DNA of 64,000 bases from Merluccius polli. Its lineage: Eukaryota > Chordata > Actinopteri > Gadiformes > Merlucciidae. The stretch is from the NCBI GenBank assembly GCA_030340625.1, contig JAOPHQ010000591.1, positions 124,001 to 188,000 on the forward strand. The letters are read 5' to 3'. The translations under genes and the position numbers were made by a program. The notes under the pieces were generated by a model. It made no database searches. It worked only from the letters and a program-made list of their open reading frames with translations, and was not told the DNA's origin. This document shows positions 40,965 through 50,885 of this stretch, piece by piece; the stretch's first letter is position 1, and every line of letters starts with the position of its first letter.

Positions 40965-42948
40965 TGAGGTTATTGTGATTTCTTGTTTGTACAGTGATTG
41001 AAAAAAAAAACCATTTATCTACACCTTTATTCCTGTTTACAATAATTTACATAATGTGTTAAGAAATTACCAATGTGTATGGAACTGACAAAACGCTTCA
41101 AATGTATTATTGCGGAGGCAAAAGGCGTGGTGAACATTTTGGGTGCACCTAAATTATGTGCTGGTGCACCTAAATGAAAAAGTTAGGCGCACCAGTGCAA
41201 CCAATGTAAAAGTTAGTCTGGAGCCCTGACTACAATGAGATGAATGACCTACATCACAATAAACAATAGTAATGAAACCATAAGTAAATACATTACTTAT
41301 AAGCATGTACTTTCCGTACAAATTCAATGAATTACATAAATGAAATGACTATAATGTTTTTAACATCATTAACCAATGTACTTATCCTTTATACACTTGT
41401 CTTTTTACTCAACCATACATTTTTAACCTTTTCAAAGACCATGAATTACATTCTACAATTTAACTTATTCAAAACACATATTAAACTCAAAAGATATGCA
41501 TTCGTAATGCATATCTGCATTATAACTCATTAGAATTCGTTATTATTCACAACTGCGATGCTAAAATGTAAACAAATGAAGCATGGCTTCTCGCATGGCT
41601 TATATCTCTTTCAACGGCTCCGCGGGCCAGGCTACGTGCTGCGCCAGCTAGTTAGGGTGTTAGCTATCTTCTAACACTGAACACAATGATACGGCTAGTA
41701 TCAAAGTGGCAGGAAAACATTTCAACTCTCGTCGGAGATTAAACATTCTATTAACCAAGATAGTGCATACCAAGGTTTCATACAAACATTGAGCATAGTC
41801 TAATTCATACTCCGATTGGTTTTGAATCACATCTTTCCTAAGTTGCTAGTCAGAACTTAGTCAACGTATCTCACTCACCGGAGAATCCAATCCACTGCAA
41901 TCTCGACGAAATCACTATATTTCTTCACTCAAAGTTCAGCTTACGGTAGACTATAACTTTATGTGTAAAGCTAGAGGTAAACTTCTGACTTTTCATGAGT
42001 ATTAAATTAATGATTTAATCGCAAATCCAGGAGCTCGGTCAGCATGCACGTTGCAGGAACTATCTCGCTGGTAAAAGAGTGTCTTCTAGTATGTTGCTCT
42101 AGTCAACCAGCACATAGAGCGCACTCTATAGGAAGTTACATGTCACTGCATCTAAATTAGTAGCCCTAATTTCATGAGGGTTACATTTACATACATACAT
42201 TTTGAACTGTTGAACCACTATACATTTGCACATTTTTCTATTATTTAGAGACTACCCACAGTCTTACTTGAGAGCCTACCTTTGTAAAGCCTGTCCCCTA
42301 AAGTGCAACATGACATTGTTTTGAATCTCACAAAGAGCAATGGAGAGATGGTTGACGGAGAATATTAGCATAGATATAATAAACAATAATTTAAGAAACA
42401 GACAGGCTTGGTTTTATTTATGCATCAGGTGCTATGTTAATTCGAGGAAGTAGGAAAAGTTGACTGGGTCTTCAACAGCCTCTGATACTGTGGCTTCTCT
42501 ATCTTCCAAGGCCCTGTAAGCTGTTGAAACTATACTTACAAAGTGACCTGATATGTAAGGATGATTGATAGTCAACACAAGTCATATACACTTGAACCCA
42601 AGGAAGCCATGCATAACTGTGTACCAAAGTGTGTTGTCGTTTTTTGTGTGACGTGATGCAATGATCTGAAGGGTACGGCTGCATGATGACTGCACTGAAA
42701 GTACGCGTGTGAGCTTGCATTCAGTGTAGTACTTGTATTGACTATCAATCAACCCTGAATTTTTTTGACTCTGTATTTGAAGTCCATTTAAAAAAATTGC
42801 AACCACACGATAACATTTTGTGAAAATGTATCTTCTGAATATTATAGCCATTGTGTACACTAAAAGACTGATGTGACTTGTGTACTGTTTTAATAGTGGA
42901 AAAACCTGGGAGGACACATGGGAGCCGGCCAGCCAGTTCCCTTCCTGA
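29740..42948 (+). CDS. Predicted four-exon zinc-ribbon-like protein gene (162 aa), left copy
   Basis: I assemble this gene from splice signals and frame. Exons are 29740-30064, 31133-31200, 31327-31370 and 42897-42948, each bounded by AG and GT, with phases 1, 0 and 2 that all agree. The product has two four-cysteine modules: Cys9/12/23/26 near the N terminus and Cys110/113 with Cys143/146 at the C terminus. About 60 residues of VQPQ-type repeat separate them. The end reads CSACGKTWEDTWEP and then stops, with AATAAA 32 bases on. Paired CxxC motifs suggest zinc ribbons, but I do not recognise the family and assign no function. A Ty3/gypsy element sits antisense in the last intron. A mirrored copy lies in the right arm. 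Alternatively it is an old transposon-encoded protein; the gene model has not been tested against RNA. Confidence 0.6.
30065..31132 (+). other. Intron A-B with simple repeats
   Basis: Contains a G run at about 30550-30562 and an (ATCT)n microsatellite at about 30986-31060. The microsatellite is much shorter in the right arm (about 61917-61950). No other coding recognised. Confidence 0.5.
31133..31200 (+). CDS. Exon B: CRKC motif
   Basis: 68 bases between TTATTTCAG and GTAAGA. With one base from exon A it reads GCRKCKNQKVWQYDC and ends in phase 0. The CxxC is proposed to pair with the CSAC motif of exons C/D. Confidence 0.6.
31327..31370 (+). CDS. Exon C: HWMPCSA
   Basis: 44 bases between TTTCTGTAG and a consensus GTAAGTAC donor. 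Reads DKAEVKLHWMPCSA plus two bases of a Cys codon completed by exon D. A (GT)n run (31294-31318) lies directly before the acceptor. Confidence 0.6.
31473..33085 (-). repeat. 3' LTR, 1613 bp (left element)
   Basis: Matches 39571-42185 minus the nested transposon. It supplies the empty site showing exactly where that transposon entered the other LTR. Confidence 0.93.
33086..33097 (-). promoter_or_regulatory. Polypurine tract
   Basis: AAGAGGGGAGGG on the - strand lies directly against the TGTAACCC start of the 3' LTR, the expected place of the plus-strand primer for reverse transcription. Confidence 0.8.
33138..37650 (-). CDS. pol: Ty3/gypsy Pol: protease, RT, RNase H, integrase
   Basis: One open frame of 1449 codons runs from 37650 to 33301. 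Protease has DTG at residues 12-14. Reverse transcriptase spans about 300-480, with Asp408 and FLDD at 470-473. RNase H has Asp641, Glu682 and Asp708. Integrase has the zinc-binding His931/His936/Cys966/Cys969 and catalytic Asp997, Asp1056 and Glu1091, the last two exactly 35 apart. Domain order with integrase last is Ty3/gypsy, not Ty1/copia. From 37650 the frame is open upstream to the gag overlap, so the ATG is probably not the true start; a -1 frameshift from gag is. An extra A in a run near 33310 breaks the frame shortly before the end; the tail continues in another frame to 33138. All catalytic residues are present. Confidence 0.93.
37773..37815 (-). promoter_or_regulatory. Gag-pol -1 ribosomal frameshift signal
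   Basis: On the - strand the gag frame reads T TTA AAC (37809-37815) followed directly by its TGA stop (37806-37808). Six nucleotides after the heptamer starts a 10-bp stem (37793-37802 with 37773-37782, one G-U pair) with a 10-nt loop. Slipping back one base enters exactly the frame that is open into pol. Heptamer, spacing, stem and frame relation all match the established -1 frameshift layout. The right arm has the identical signal at 55144-55186. Confidence 0.8.
37806..39427 (-). pseudogene. gag: PNMA-like Gag, interrupted by frameshifts (left copy)
   Basis: Four overlapping frames (39427-39143, 39152-38715, 38806-38333, 38415-38029) plus the nucleocapsid segment together cover a PNMA/Ty3-type Gag. 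The N-terminal part resembles the RRM-like domain of PNMA proteins, then comes a Pro-rich linker, then the capsid region with FSGK and YDTWRNNVEFLL. It ends in a CCHC knuckle (CFMCGEDGHIVPTC, about 37920-37960). Breaks near 39175, 38735 and the region before the knuckle are shared with the right arm. Extra G bases near 38363 and 38034 are private to this copy and sit in G runs. They may be real decay or uncorrected homopolymer errors. The Gag would form the particle that packages element RNA. Confidence 0.8.
39545..39570 (-). promoter_or_regulatory. Primer-binding-site region
   Basis: Directly inside the 5' LTR (- strand), CAAAAAG is followed by TGGCGAGCCAGCC. A TGG-starting stretch just inside the LTR is the usual tRNA primer site, here offset by seven bases. 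I could not assign the tRNA. Confidence 0.5.
39571..42185 (-). repeat. 5' LTR with nested DNA transposon (left element)
   Basis: About 1620 bp of LTR split by a 990-bp transposon. The leader from LTR to the gag ATG is about 143 bases. Promoter elements were not individually resolved. Confidence 0.92.
40239..41228. mobile_element. hAT-like non-autonomous transposon, 990 bp, in the 5' LTR
   Basis: Termini CAGGGCTCCAGA and TCTGGAGCCCTG are perfect 12-bp inverted repeats. The flanking ACTAC duplication (40234-40238, 41229-41233) is proved by the undisturbed sister LTR. The CAGGG start is hAT-like, but a 5-bp rather than 8-bp duplication is atypical and would fit the hAT5-type groups. The subterminal parts repeat GTGCGACC and GGTGCACC motifs. 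It contains a (TA)n run (40906-40960). No transposase frame. Confidence 0.85.
42186..42896 (+). other. Remainder of the last intron
   Basis: Sequence between the retrotransposon and exon D. Frames at 42499-42720 and 42582-42917 (-) have no domain and are mirrored in the right arm. Nothing else recognised. Confidence 0.45.
42897..42948 (+). CDS. Exon D: last coding exon, beyond the Ty3 insertion
   Basis: Acceptor TTTTAATAG ends at 42896. The first base completes the Cys codon of exon C, then GKTWEDTWEPASQFPS and TGA. AATAAA follows at 42980-42985. The phase match across an intron enlarged by 10.7 kb is the main support for linking it to exons A-C. Confidence 0.55.
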
Positions 42949-43970
42949 GAAGGACCAGAGACTCAGAAAATTCAGTTTGAATAAAAACTATAATACTCCT
43001 TGAAGTCCTCCTTTTGTTATCAAACACCTGTTAACATAAGGTTCACATATCAATAAATAACTGATCTTCCTCCGGGTGTCAGAGAGGTAGGTAACAAGGT
43101 AGACAGCTGCAGAAACTTGCCGCCATAGCCAAGGTCACAGGACATCATTACACACTACCATGTATCAAGCAGCAGAGCTTATGTACTATCATAATCAAGT
43201 ATCATATGGAGGAAAAATCACACACTACAATGAGTATTACTTGTCTCTTGTAGATTTGCCTTTGTTTAACTCTGTGTTGTACAATCAATTAATAGGTACA
43301 GAACAATAATTAACCCTTTCTGGTAGAATACAAATTATAGTGATTAAATCCACGTGACAGGAAGTATGGAATGAAATCACATCTTTGAAGCCCCCAACAG
43401 AAGTCCCATTTACCATCTTCCTGACCCACAAACAAAACGTGAACATACAGTATACATTATGTTGACATATAACTGGTGGGAGGAATGTGGCCTATGTTCA
43501 ATGAGTGTACTAAGTTGCTATGCTGTCTGATGCCTAACATGAGACTTTGAAAGAGACATGAGAGAGGCCACACAGATTTCAAGCATCACATTCAATAAGT
43601 TCTAATTCAGGTGCATTACAAGTGGAGTGTTCAAGCAGTGGAGATCAAGCAGAGCCATGCAGAGAAGCCAGCCAAGGAACGGCGGGCACTAGGCTGGAAC
43701 GTGAAACCATGGCACTGCCCTGCCCTTCTACCCCGCCACCCCTACATCCACACTCTCATCTCTATTATAATATCTGTATAATACAGTTATTGCATGAACA
43801 AATAGGAAAAATAATGATGTAATAGGCCTGAAAGCCTAATGATTTACGTAATAGTAGAAGATGGCAAAAAGCATTGCTAATAATCATACTAAATAATACT
43901 AGATAATAGATAACTAATGTTATTAAAAGCAGGGACGATAATGCAGACTAGGTATGGCAGATTTCCAGTC
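42949..43970. other. 3' UTR and downstream non-coding DNA
   Basis: AATAAA at 42980-42985 is the likely polyadenylation signal of the zinc-ribbon gene. The 66-codon frame at 43622-43822 is mirrored exactly at 49249-49449 but has no recognisable domain. Confidence 0.45.
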
Positions 43971-43976
43971 CATTAG

Positions 43977-44078
43977 CCTCTTCATTGGCTCCCTGTACGC
44001 TTTAAGATACATTTTAAAAATCTGTTATTTGTTTTTAAATCTCTGCAACAACTGGCTCCACCCTACATAGCATATCTC
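43977..44078 (+). pseudogene. LINE (L2/Rex-type) reverse transcriptase scrap
   Basis: Encodes LHWLPVRFKIHFKNLLF and then SLQQLAPPYI, the hallmark of the C-terminal end of fish non-LTR polymerases. Only about 35 codons remain. Mirrored at 48987-49090 on the - strand. Confidence 0.8.
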
Positions 44079-44179
44079 CACCCGATTTGACTGTTGTCAG
44101 TCTATTCAATAGACGTTATCAGCACGCATCAGTCCCATTTATATGGGCTAGTAGGGGTCTACTAACCTACTGTTAGGTT

Positions 44180-45330
44180 CAGAAGGCTGTTATCAACCAA
44201 CCGGTCACGTGACGGTCAAGTTTCCCCCTGCGAAAACAAACAAAAATGGCGGACACTTACATTTTCCGTGGAAAATGCAATATTTTGAGCTACCATCCAC
44301 ATTTACATGCATTTAGATGACATTTCTGGCTTTTACAACATCAATCTCCCTATAATATGAACAAAATATGTTCAGGTTATACTTTCTCTCTTGAAAAACG
44401 GGCAAAACGCTAACCCTAACCCAGAAAATGAATTAAAAAACTACAAACGGCGCCATGTTTTTTGTAGTTCTAATGTGTTTTCCCTATTATGTGAACATGT
44501 GTCAAAGAACTTCGTGTAACTTCGTGACTTCCAAGTGTATTATATGTTTTAGGGACTAGGGAGCACATTTATTTGGTTAGATTTCATTTTTACTATTACT
44601 AATTGGGTGAAATCTGGTTTTGACCCTACCCAGTAGCGCCCCCTGTCGGTTTGGCCATGAGGCCAAAGGCCATGATAGAAGAAGTCAAGAGCTTTCCAAA
44701 AATGTTTTCCCCATGTTTGTATCACATTGTGTTGCTTTTCTGTAAGCCTTTAAATGTGCCTTAAGTTCAAGGTTCAAAGGAACTTAAGGCAGAATGTTCA
44801 CAGTGGCATATCTGTACTCTGCAGATCAAGACCTTTCCAACAGTGTCTTCATTGTCATCCTACGACAAAGTTTCATTTTTATCTTGCTCACTGCCAAAGC
44901 ACTTTGATGTGTACTTTCTCACAGCCTATATAGAGCCAAGATGGATAAAATCACTAAAACATATTTTAAGGGATATTTAGTGGCAAAATGTGTTCAACAT
45001 ATTGATGGTGACCTTATCCTTAGTCATGCATTTCAGTTTGGAGCAGTTTAGACCCCATTTGCCCCTTAAACTACTTAATGTTTCATATCAATATTGAAAA
45101 ATGGGCAAACGCTAACCCTAACCCAGAAAATGAATTTAAAAAACTACAAACGTTCGGAAAATGCAATACACATAAGTGTGCGGCGCCAGAGCCCGTCTAC
45201 GGAGAGCCTGTCCACTCCCTATTAAGTCCCATTGTACCGAATTTTGGTTGCAGTTCCACCAGAGCTCCACAGGGGGCGATCGCCCATGAGTGCAGAATGA
45301 ATGGGAGCAGATGGAGCTAGACGGCTAAAT
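44180..45330. repeat. Diverged repeat flanking the centre, left side
   Basis: CTAACCCTAACCCAGAAAAT occurs twice here (about 44409 and 45112). GAGTGCAGAATGAATGG (about 45288) reappears inverted, with substantial divergence, at about 47633-47650. So the centre is framed by an older inverted repeat beyond the near-identical arms. It looks like a dispersed fish element of unknown class. Confidence 0.55.
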
Positions 45331-46020
45331 TTGTCTCTTTCACCTGATTCTCATTGAGAAATCTCCGATTTGATTGTAGTTTTTACAAGTTCAACATGGG
45401 TTATAGATCGAAAGTTGAATGAACAAGTACTTATGTCCTTTCGATTTCTTACAGGACGAGTTGTTGTTGCCCATAATACGCTAGCATTCTGCTAATGAAC
45501 GCTGATTGGTCAGTGAAGGACTGATTGGGGCAATTGCTCTGTCAGTTAGCATTGCGTTAGCTGTGCTGCGGTTTAAAACCGTACGCCGTAAACCGGAGGT
45601 TTTGGAGTTTAACACGCAGCTGCGCACGAAGTTAAACCAGATTGCTGTGTACTGACCGACACAGGATCAGCTGATTCCTAGTTAAACTCGGGTTAAACCG
45701 GAAGTACTCTGATTTCCCGTTATACTCCAGCAGACGCAGTCTTAACTTAATGTTGGATGCATTTTGTGCTATAATTACCAACAAAAACGTAATGGGAATG
45801 TAAAGTGAACTTTAATATAATAAAACGCAAATAATGTTGAAATATATTATGAAATAGTCTAGGCTACTTGTTGTGGAAATCTGAGTCTGGAATCTGAATC
45901 TGCCCTCACCTACGTCAATCAATCAATTACTTGTCATTGTTTTCTCTTGGTGTGCATGCAAACGTGATTAATTAATTGAAGACGAATTCATATGCGAGTA
46001 ATTAGGGTAAAGGAGAGGGT

Positions 46021-46171
46021 CAGTGGCGCAAAAAGTGGGTATGCGCTGTATGCGGCGCATAGGGGCGCCGCACCAGGGGGGCGCCCCGTCAATCGCGCAG
46101 CACGTAATGTTTATGGGGGGCGCCAAAATTGTTGCTGCATACCCCCCTGACACTGGGTAGTTGCACCCCTG
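46021..46171. mobile_element. Nested hAT MITE, 151 bp
   Basis: Starts CAGTGGCGCAA and ends GTTGCACCCCTG, imperfect inverted termini. It is flanked by the 8-bp duplication GAGAGGGT (46013-46020 and 46172-46179), the hAT standard. It lies inside the Harbinger-like element, so it is younger. Confidence 0.85.
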
Positions 46172-46186
46172 GAGAGGGTAGTTAGG

Positions 46187-46519
46187 ATGAACATTTCTCG
46201 GATAGAGAACTATAACGAGGAGCAGAAGTTATATTTATTGTACTGCATTCGAGGTGTTGTGGACACGGTGGAAGAGGAAAGACACCACCACCACGCTCTG
46301 AAGAAAGTCTGTTTGGGATGATCTCTCAAACACATTTAACAGTAGATTTTCCAGCAGAAGACCGAGCAGCGGCACATGTAAAGAATTTATGGAAGCGCTT
46401 GAAAGTTGAAGCGCGTAATGCTATTGCTGAGCGGACGCACGACCGAGACCTGGGCCCCGCGAGCCGTGAAATATCACTGCTCATTCCAAATCGACTATGT
46501 CCAATATTGTTATTGTACT
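46187..46519 (+). pseudogene. Myb/SANT-like protein remnant
   Basis: An ATG frame of 44 codons begins MNISRIENYNEEQKLYLL and stops at 46321. The rest of the domain continues in other frames (including HVKNLWKRLKVEARNAIAE from the frame at 46318). The spacing of an acidic-aromatic helix start and a K-W-K/R-L helix is the MSANTD / Harbinger Myb-like pattern. Broken by frameshift; not functional as read. Confidence 0.6.
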
Positions 46520-46960
46520 GAAGGCCTATCTGGCGTAATAAGTGTAAATGTATCATACATTATTATTAATACTACTAATAATAATTAATAAAACTAATTC
46601 TGTGTGTGTCGGTTATAATGGAGCCTTGTTTCATCCTGCAAACTGGTTTAGTCTCCTCTAAAACCATGTCCGTTTCGAGACTAGACGTCACGTGACTTCT
46701 TGCGTCACCGACGAGTTTAAAACCGTGTTAAACTCTAAAAAGTGGCTAAGTTAGCGACAGAGCAATTGCCCCATTACGACCAGAGATCTGCTTGATGGCA
46801 TCTTGGCATACGAAGCGGGGAGCTATGGATGAAGCCGTGTTCTAGGGCGAGAACACGATAACTTACCTAATTAGTATGCAAGAATTCGCTCCCTGATTGG
46901 TTCGATCCTTGAAGCATGCTATTTCCGTTTCCTACAGTCATAGCGTAGCCGGGACATTTC

Positions 46961-47085
46961 CTAACCCTAACCCTAACATAACCCTAACCATAACCCTAAC
47001 CATAACCCTAACCCTAACCATAACCCTAACCATAACCCTAACCATAACCTAACCATAACCCTAACCATAACCATAACCCTAATCA
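46961..47085. repeat. Degenerate telomere-like (CCCTAA) tract
   Basis: About 125 bp of CTAACC-based repeats, with CCCTAA units mixed with CCATAA. All units point the same way, so it is not a head-to-head telomere fusion. Such tracts also arise as ordinary microsatellites. Confidence 0.85.
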
Positions 47086-47980
47086 TTAAAACGCAACCTG
47101 AATCATTAAAACGTTAACAAACATTTAAAAAAAGCCATCACAAACAATTTCCCGCTCTCAAGAAGGCATTGAGACCGGCGACGAAACGCGCAGGCGCATC
47201 ATGAGAACCAATGAAGAAGCCCGATTCTTAACATGTTCTGGGTACCGTGTTCTCGGTATCTGAAATACCTCGAAGCGGGACCAGAATGTTAAGGTGGACT
47301 TTTTCGCCCAAGTTCTTTTTTTTTTAACACAGCAACTTTTTTTGGTTGCTGGCACTTTTATCTGCGTATCGTTATGTATGTACTGCTGTGTTGTCGATGC
47401 CTTGAGGGAAAGGGAGAGGCTTGCCGTAAAGCAGTATCTCTGGTCGTAAGATGTGTATGACGTCATTGACATTTTAAAAGACTTTTTTAAAGCAAATAAG
47501 TGACTCTAAAAAATCTAACACCCAGCAATGTGTAATTTCTTTGCATCCCCTTTCGAAAGCAACATTCAAATTACTAGACAAAAAATTATATCCTGAGAAA
47601 AGTGGAGTTTGAGGGGTATAGCTCCATAGACCGCCATTCATTCTGCACTCGTCCTGTGAGCGCCCTCACATGGAACCAGAGGGGAACTGCAACAGTTCAG
47701 AACCCGGAAGTAAACCGAGAGTGGAACTTCTCTCCTTATTCTCTGGCGGCGCCATGTTTTTTCGCCATGTTTTTTGTAGTTCTAAAGCACTTTGCATACG
47801 ACACAGGCCTACTTTCTTTCAAAAGCTCATATCTTGGTCAATTAAAAACAACTGTGTGTAAAAATGTAACTGCACACAGACATACATTCTCATTACCATA
47901 TTATGTACTATTGGTTCATCCAGGGCAATCCTGTCAGCCCCTATAAATGGTCATATTAAGTAATATGGAAATATTTATAT
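47086..47980. other. Right side of the centre
   Basis: Not mirrored by the left arm at high identity. From about 47630 it carries the diverged inverted partner of 44180-45330, including GGCGGCGCCATGTTTTTT. The 114-codon frame at 47602-47946 has no recognisable domain. Confidence 0.45.
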
Positions 47981-48986
47981 GAAACATTAAGTAGTTTAAG
48001 GGGTAAATGGGGTCTAAACTGCTTCAAATTGAAAAGCATGACTAAGGATAAGGTCACCATCAATATGTTGAACACATTTTGCCACTAAATATTCCTTAAA
48101 ATATGTTTTAGTGATTTTATCCATCTTGGCTCTATAGGCCTATAGGCTGTGAGAAAGTACACATCAAAGTGCTTTGGCAGTGAGCAAGATAAAAATGAAA
48201 CTTTGTCGTAGGATGACAATGAAGACATCGTTGGAAAGGTCTTGATCTGCAGAGTACAGATATGCCACTGTGAACATTCTGCCTTAAGTTCCTTTGAACC
48301 TTGAACTTAAGGCACATTTAAAGGCTTACAGAAAAGCAACACAATGTGATACAAACATGGGGAAAACATTTTTGGAAAGCTCTTGACTTCTTCTATCATG
48401 GCCTTTGGCCTCATGGCCAAACCGACAGGGGGCGCTACTGGGTAGGGTCAAAACCAGATTTCACCCAATTAGTAATAGTAAAAATGAAATCTAACCAAAT
48501 AAATGTGCTCCCTAGTCCCTAAAACATATAATACACTTGGAAGTCACGAAGTTACACGAAGTTCTTTGACACATGTTCACATAATAGGGAAAACACATTA
48601 GAACTACAAAAAACATGGCGCCGTTTGTAGTTTTTTAATTCATTTTCTGGGTTAGGGTTAGCGTTTTGCCCGTTTTTCAAGAGAGAAAGTATAACCTGAA
48701 CATATTTTGTTCATATTATAGGGAGATTGATGTTGTAAAAGCCAGAAATGTCATCTAAATGCATGTAAATGTGGATGGTAGCTCAAAATATTGCATTTTC
48801 CACGGAAAATGTAAGTGTCCGCCATTTTTGTTTGTTTTCGCAGGGGGAAACTTGACCGTCACGTGACCGGTTGGTTGATAACAGCCTTCTGAACCTAACA
48901 GTAGGTTAGTAGACCCCTACTAGCCCATATAAATGGGACTGATGCGTGCTGATAACGTCTATTGAATAGACTGACAACAGTCAAAT

Positions 48987-49090
48987 CGGGTGGAGATATG
49001 CTATGTAGGGTGGAGCCAGTTGTTGCAGAGATTTAAAAACAAATAACAGATTTTTAAAATGTATCTTAAAGCGTACAGGGAGCCAATGAA
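48987..49090 (-). pseudogene. LINE scrap, mirrored copy
   Basis: Reverse complement of 43977-44078 with the same short polymerase C-terminal motif. Confidence 0.75.
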
Positions 49091-50885
49091 GAGGCTAATG
49101 GACTGGAAATCTGCCATACCTAGTCTGCATTATCGTCCCTGCTTTTAATAACATTAGTTATCTATTATCTAGTATTATTTAGTATGATTATTAGCAATGC
49201 TTTTTGCCATCTTCTACTATTACGTAAATCATTAGGCTTTCAGGCCTATTACATCATTATTTTTCCTATTTGTTCATGCAATAACTGTATTATACAGATA
49301 TTATAATAGAGATGAGAGTGTGGATGTAGGGGTGGCGGGGTAGAAGGGCAGGGCAGTGCCATGGTTTCACGTTCCAGCCTAGTGCCCGCCGTTCCTTGGC
49401 TGGCTTCTCTGCATGGCTCTGCTTGATCTCCACTGCTTGAACACTCCACTTGTAATGCACCTGAATTAGAACTTATTGAATGTGATGCTTGAAATCTGTG
49501 TGGCCTCTCTCATGTCTCTTTCAAAGTCTCATGTTAGGCATCAGACAGCATAGCAACTTAGTACACTCATTGAACATAGGCCACATTCCTCCCACCAGTT
49601 ATATGTCAACATAATGTATACTGTATGTTCACGTTTTGTTTGTGGGTCAGGAAGATGGTAAATGGGACTTCTGTTGGGGGCTTCAAAGATGTGATTTCAT
49701 TCCATACTTCCTGTCACGTGGATTTAATCACTATAATTTGTATTCTACCAGAAAGGGTTAATTATTGTTCTGTACCTATTAATTGATTGTACAACACAGA
49801 GTTAAACAAAGGCAAATCTACAAGAGACAAGTAATACTCATTGTAGTGTGTGATTTTTCCTCCATATGATACTTGATTATGATAGTACATAAGCTCTGCT
49901 GCTTGATACATGGTAGTGTGTAATGATGTCCTGTGACCTTGGCTATGGCGGCAAGTTTCTGCAGCTGTCTACCTTGTTACCTACCTCTCTGACACCCGGA
50001 GGAAGATCAGTTATTTATTGATATGTGAACCTTATGTTAACAGGTGTTTGATAACAAAAGGAGGACTTCAAGGAGTATTATAGTTTTTATTCAAACTGAA
50101 TTTTCTGAGTCTCTGGTCCTTCTCAGGAAGGGAACTGGCTGGCCGGCTCCCATGTGTCCTCCCAGGTTTTTCCACTATTAAAACAGTACACAAGTCACAT
50201 CAGTCTTTTAGTGTACACAATGGCTATAATATTCAGAAGATACATTTTCACAAAATGTTATCGTGTGGTTGCAATTTTTTTAAATGGACTTCAAATACAG
50301 AGTCAAAAAAATTCAGGGTTGATTGATAGTCAATACAAGTACTACACTGAATGCAAGCTCACACGCGTACTTTCAGTGCAGTCATCATGCAGCCGTACCC
50401 TTCAGATCATTGCATCACGTCACACAAAAAACGACAACACACTTTGGTACACAGTTATGCATGGCTTCCTTGGGTTCAAGTGTATATGACTTGTGTTGAC
50501 TATCAATCATCCTTACATATCAGGTCACTTTGTAAGTATAGTTTCAACAGCTTACAGGGCCTTGGAAGATAGAGAAGCCACAGTATCAGAGGCTGTTGAA
50601 GACCCAGTCAACTTTTCCTACTTCCTCGAATTAACATAGCACCTGATGCATAAATAAAACCAAGCCTGTCTGTTTCTTAAATTATTGTTTATTATATCTA
50701 TGCTAATATTCTCCGTCAACCATCTCTCCATTGCTCTTTGTGAGATTCAAAACAATGTCATGTTGCACTTTAGGGGACAGGCTTTACAAAGGTAGGCTCT
50801 CAAGTAAGACTGTGGGTAGTCTCTAAATAATAGAAAAATGTGCAAATGTATAGTGGTTCAACAGTTCAAAATGTATGTATGTAAA

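Larger units (their letters stand above)
31473..42185 (-). mobile_element. Ty3/gypsy LTR retrotransposon, left copy (10.7 kb including nested insert)
   Basis: Complete element read on the - strand: 5' LTR 39571-42185, gag 37806-39427, pol to 33138, polypurine tract, 3' LTR 31473-33085. The flanks give TTTA on both sides, a 4-bp target duplication (5 bp ATTTA is possible because the LTR edge shares an A). LTRs begin TGTAACCC and end GCGCTACA. It lies in the last intron of the zinc-ribbon gene, antisense to it. There is no env-like frame. The two LTRs differ by roughly a dozen substitutions, one 8-bp indel and the nested transposon, so the insertion is fairly young but not new. Confidence 0.92.
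28919..45084 (+). repeat. Giant inverted duplication, left arm
   Basis: 28919 onward is mirrored by 64000 downward, and the match continues in to 45084/47981. Paired landmarks sum to about 93071 near the centre and about 92920 at the edge; the drift reflects small indels. Both arms carry the same gene, the same retrotransposon with the same nested transposon, and the same LINE scrap. The outer limit is unknown because the right arm reaches the window end. Confidence 0.95.
45527..46772 (+). mobile_element. Harbinger-like element at the palindrome centre, 1246 bp
   Basis: GGGGCAATTGCTCTGTC at 45527-45543 and its exact reverse complement at 46756-46772 are terminal repeats. ATT flanks both sides as a 3-bp target duplication. 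Subterminal GTTTAA-rich motifs are inverted. Inside is a Myb/SANT-like coding remnant but no transposase. Harbinger elements encode exactly such a Myb-like partner, so the assignment rests on duplication length plus content. Confidence 0.7.

Noticed and set aside
46961..47085. Telomere-to-telomere fusion as the origin of the palindrome
   Set aside because: A fusion should show CCCTAA meeting TTAGGG head to head; here all units face one direction and are degenerate.
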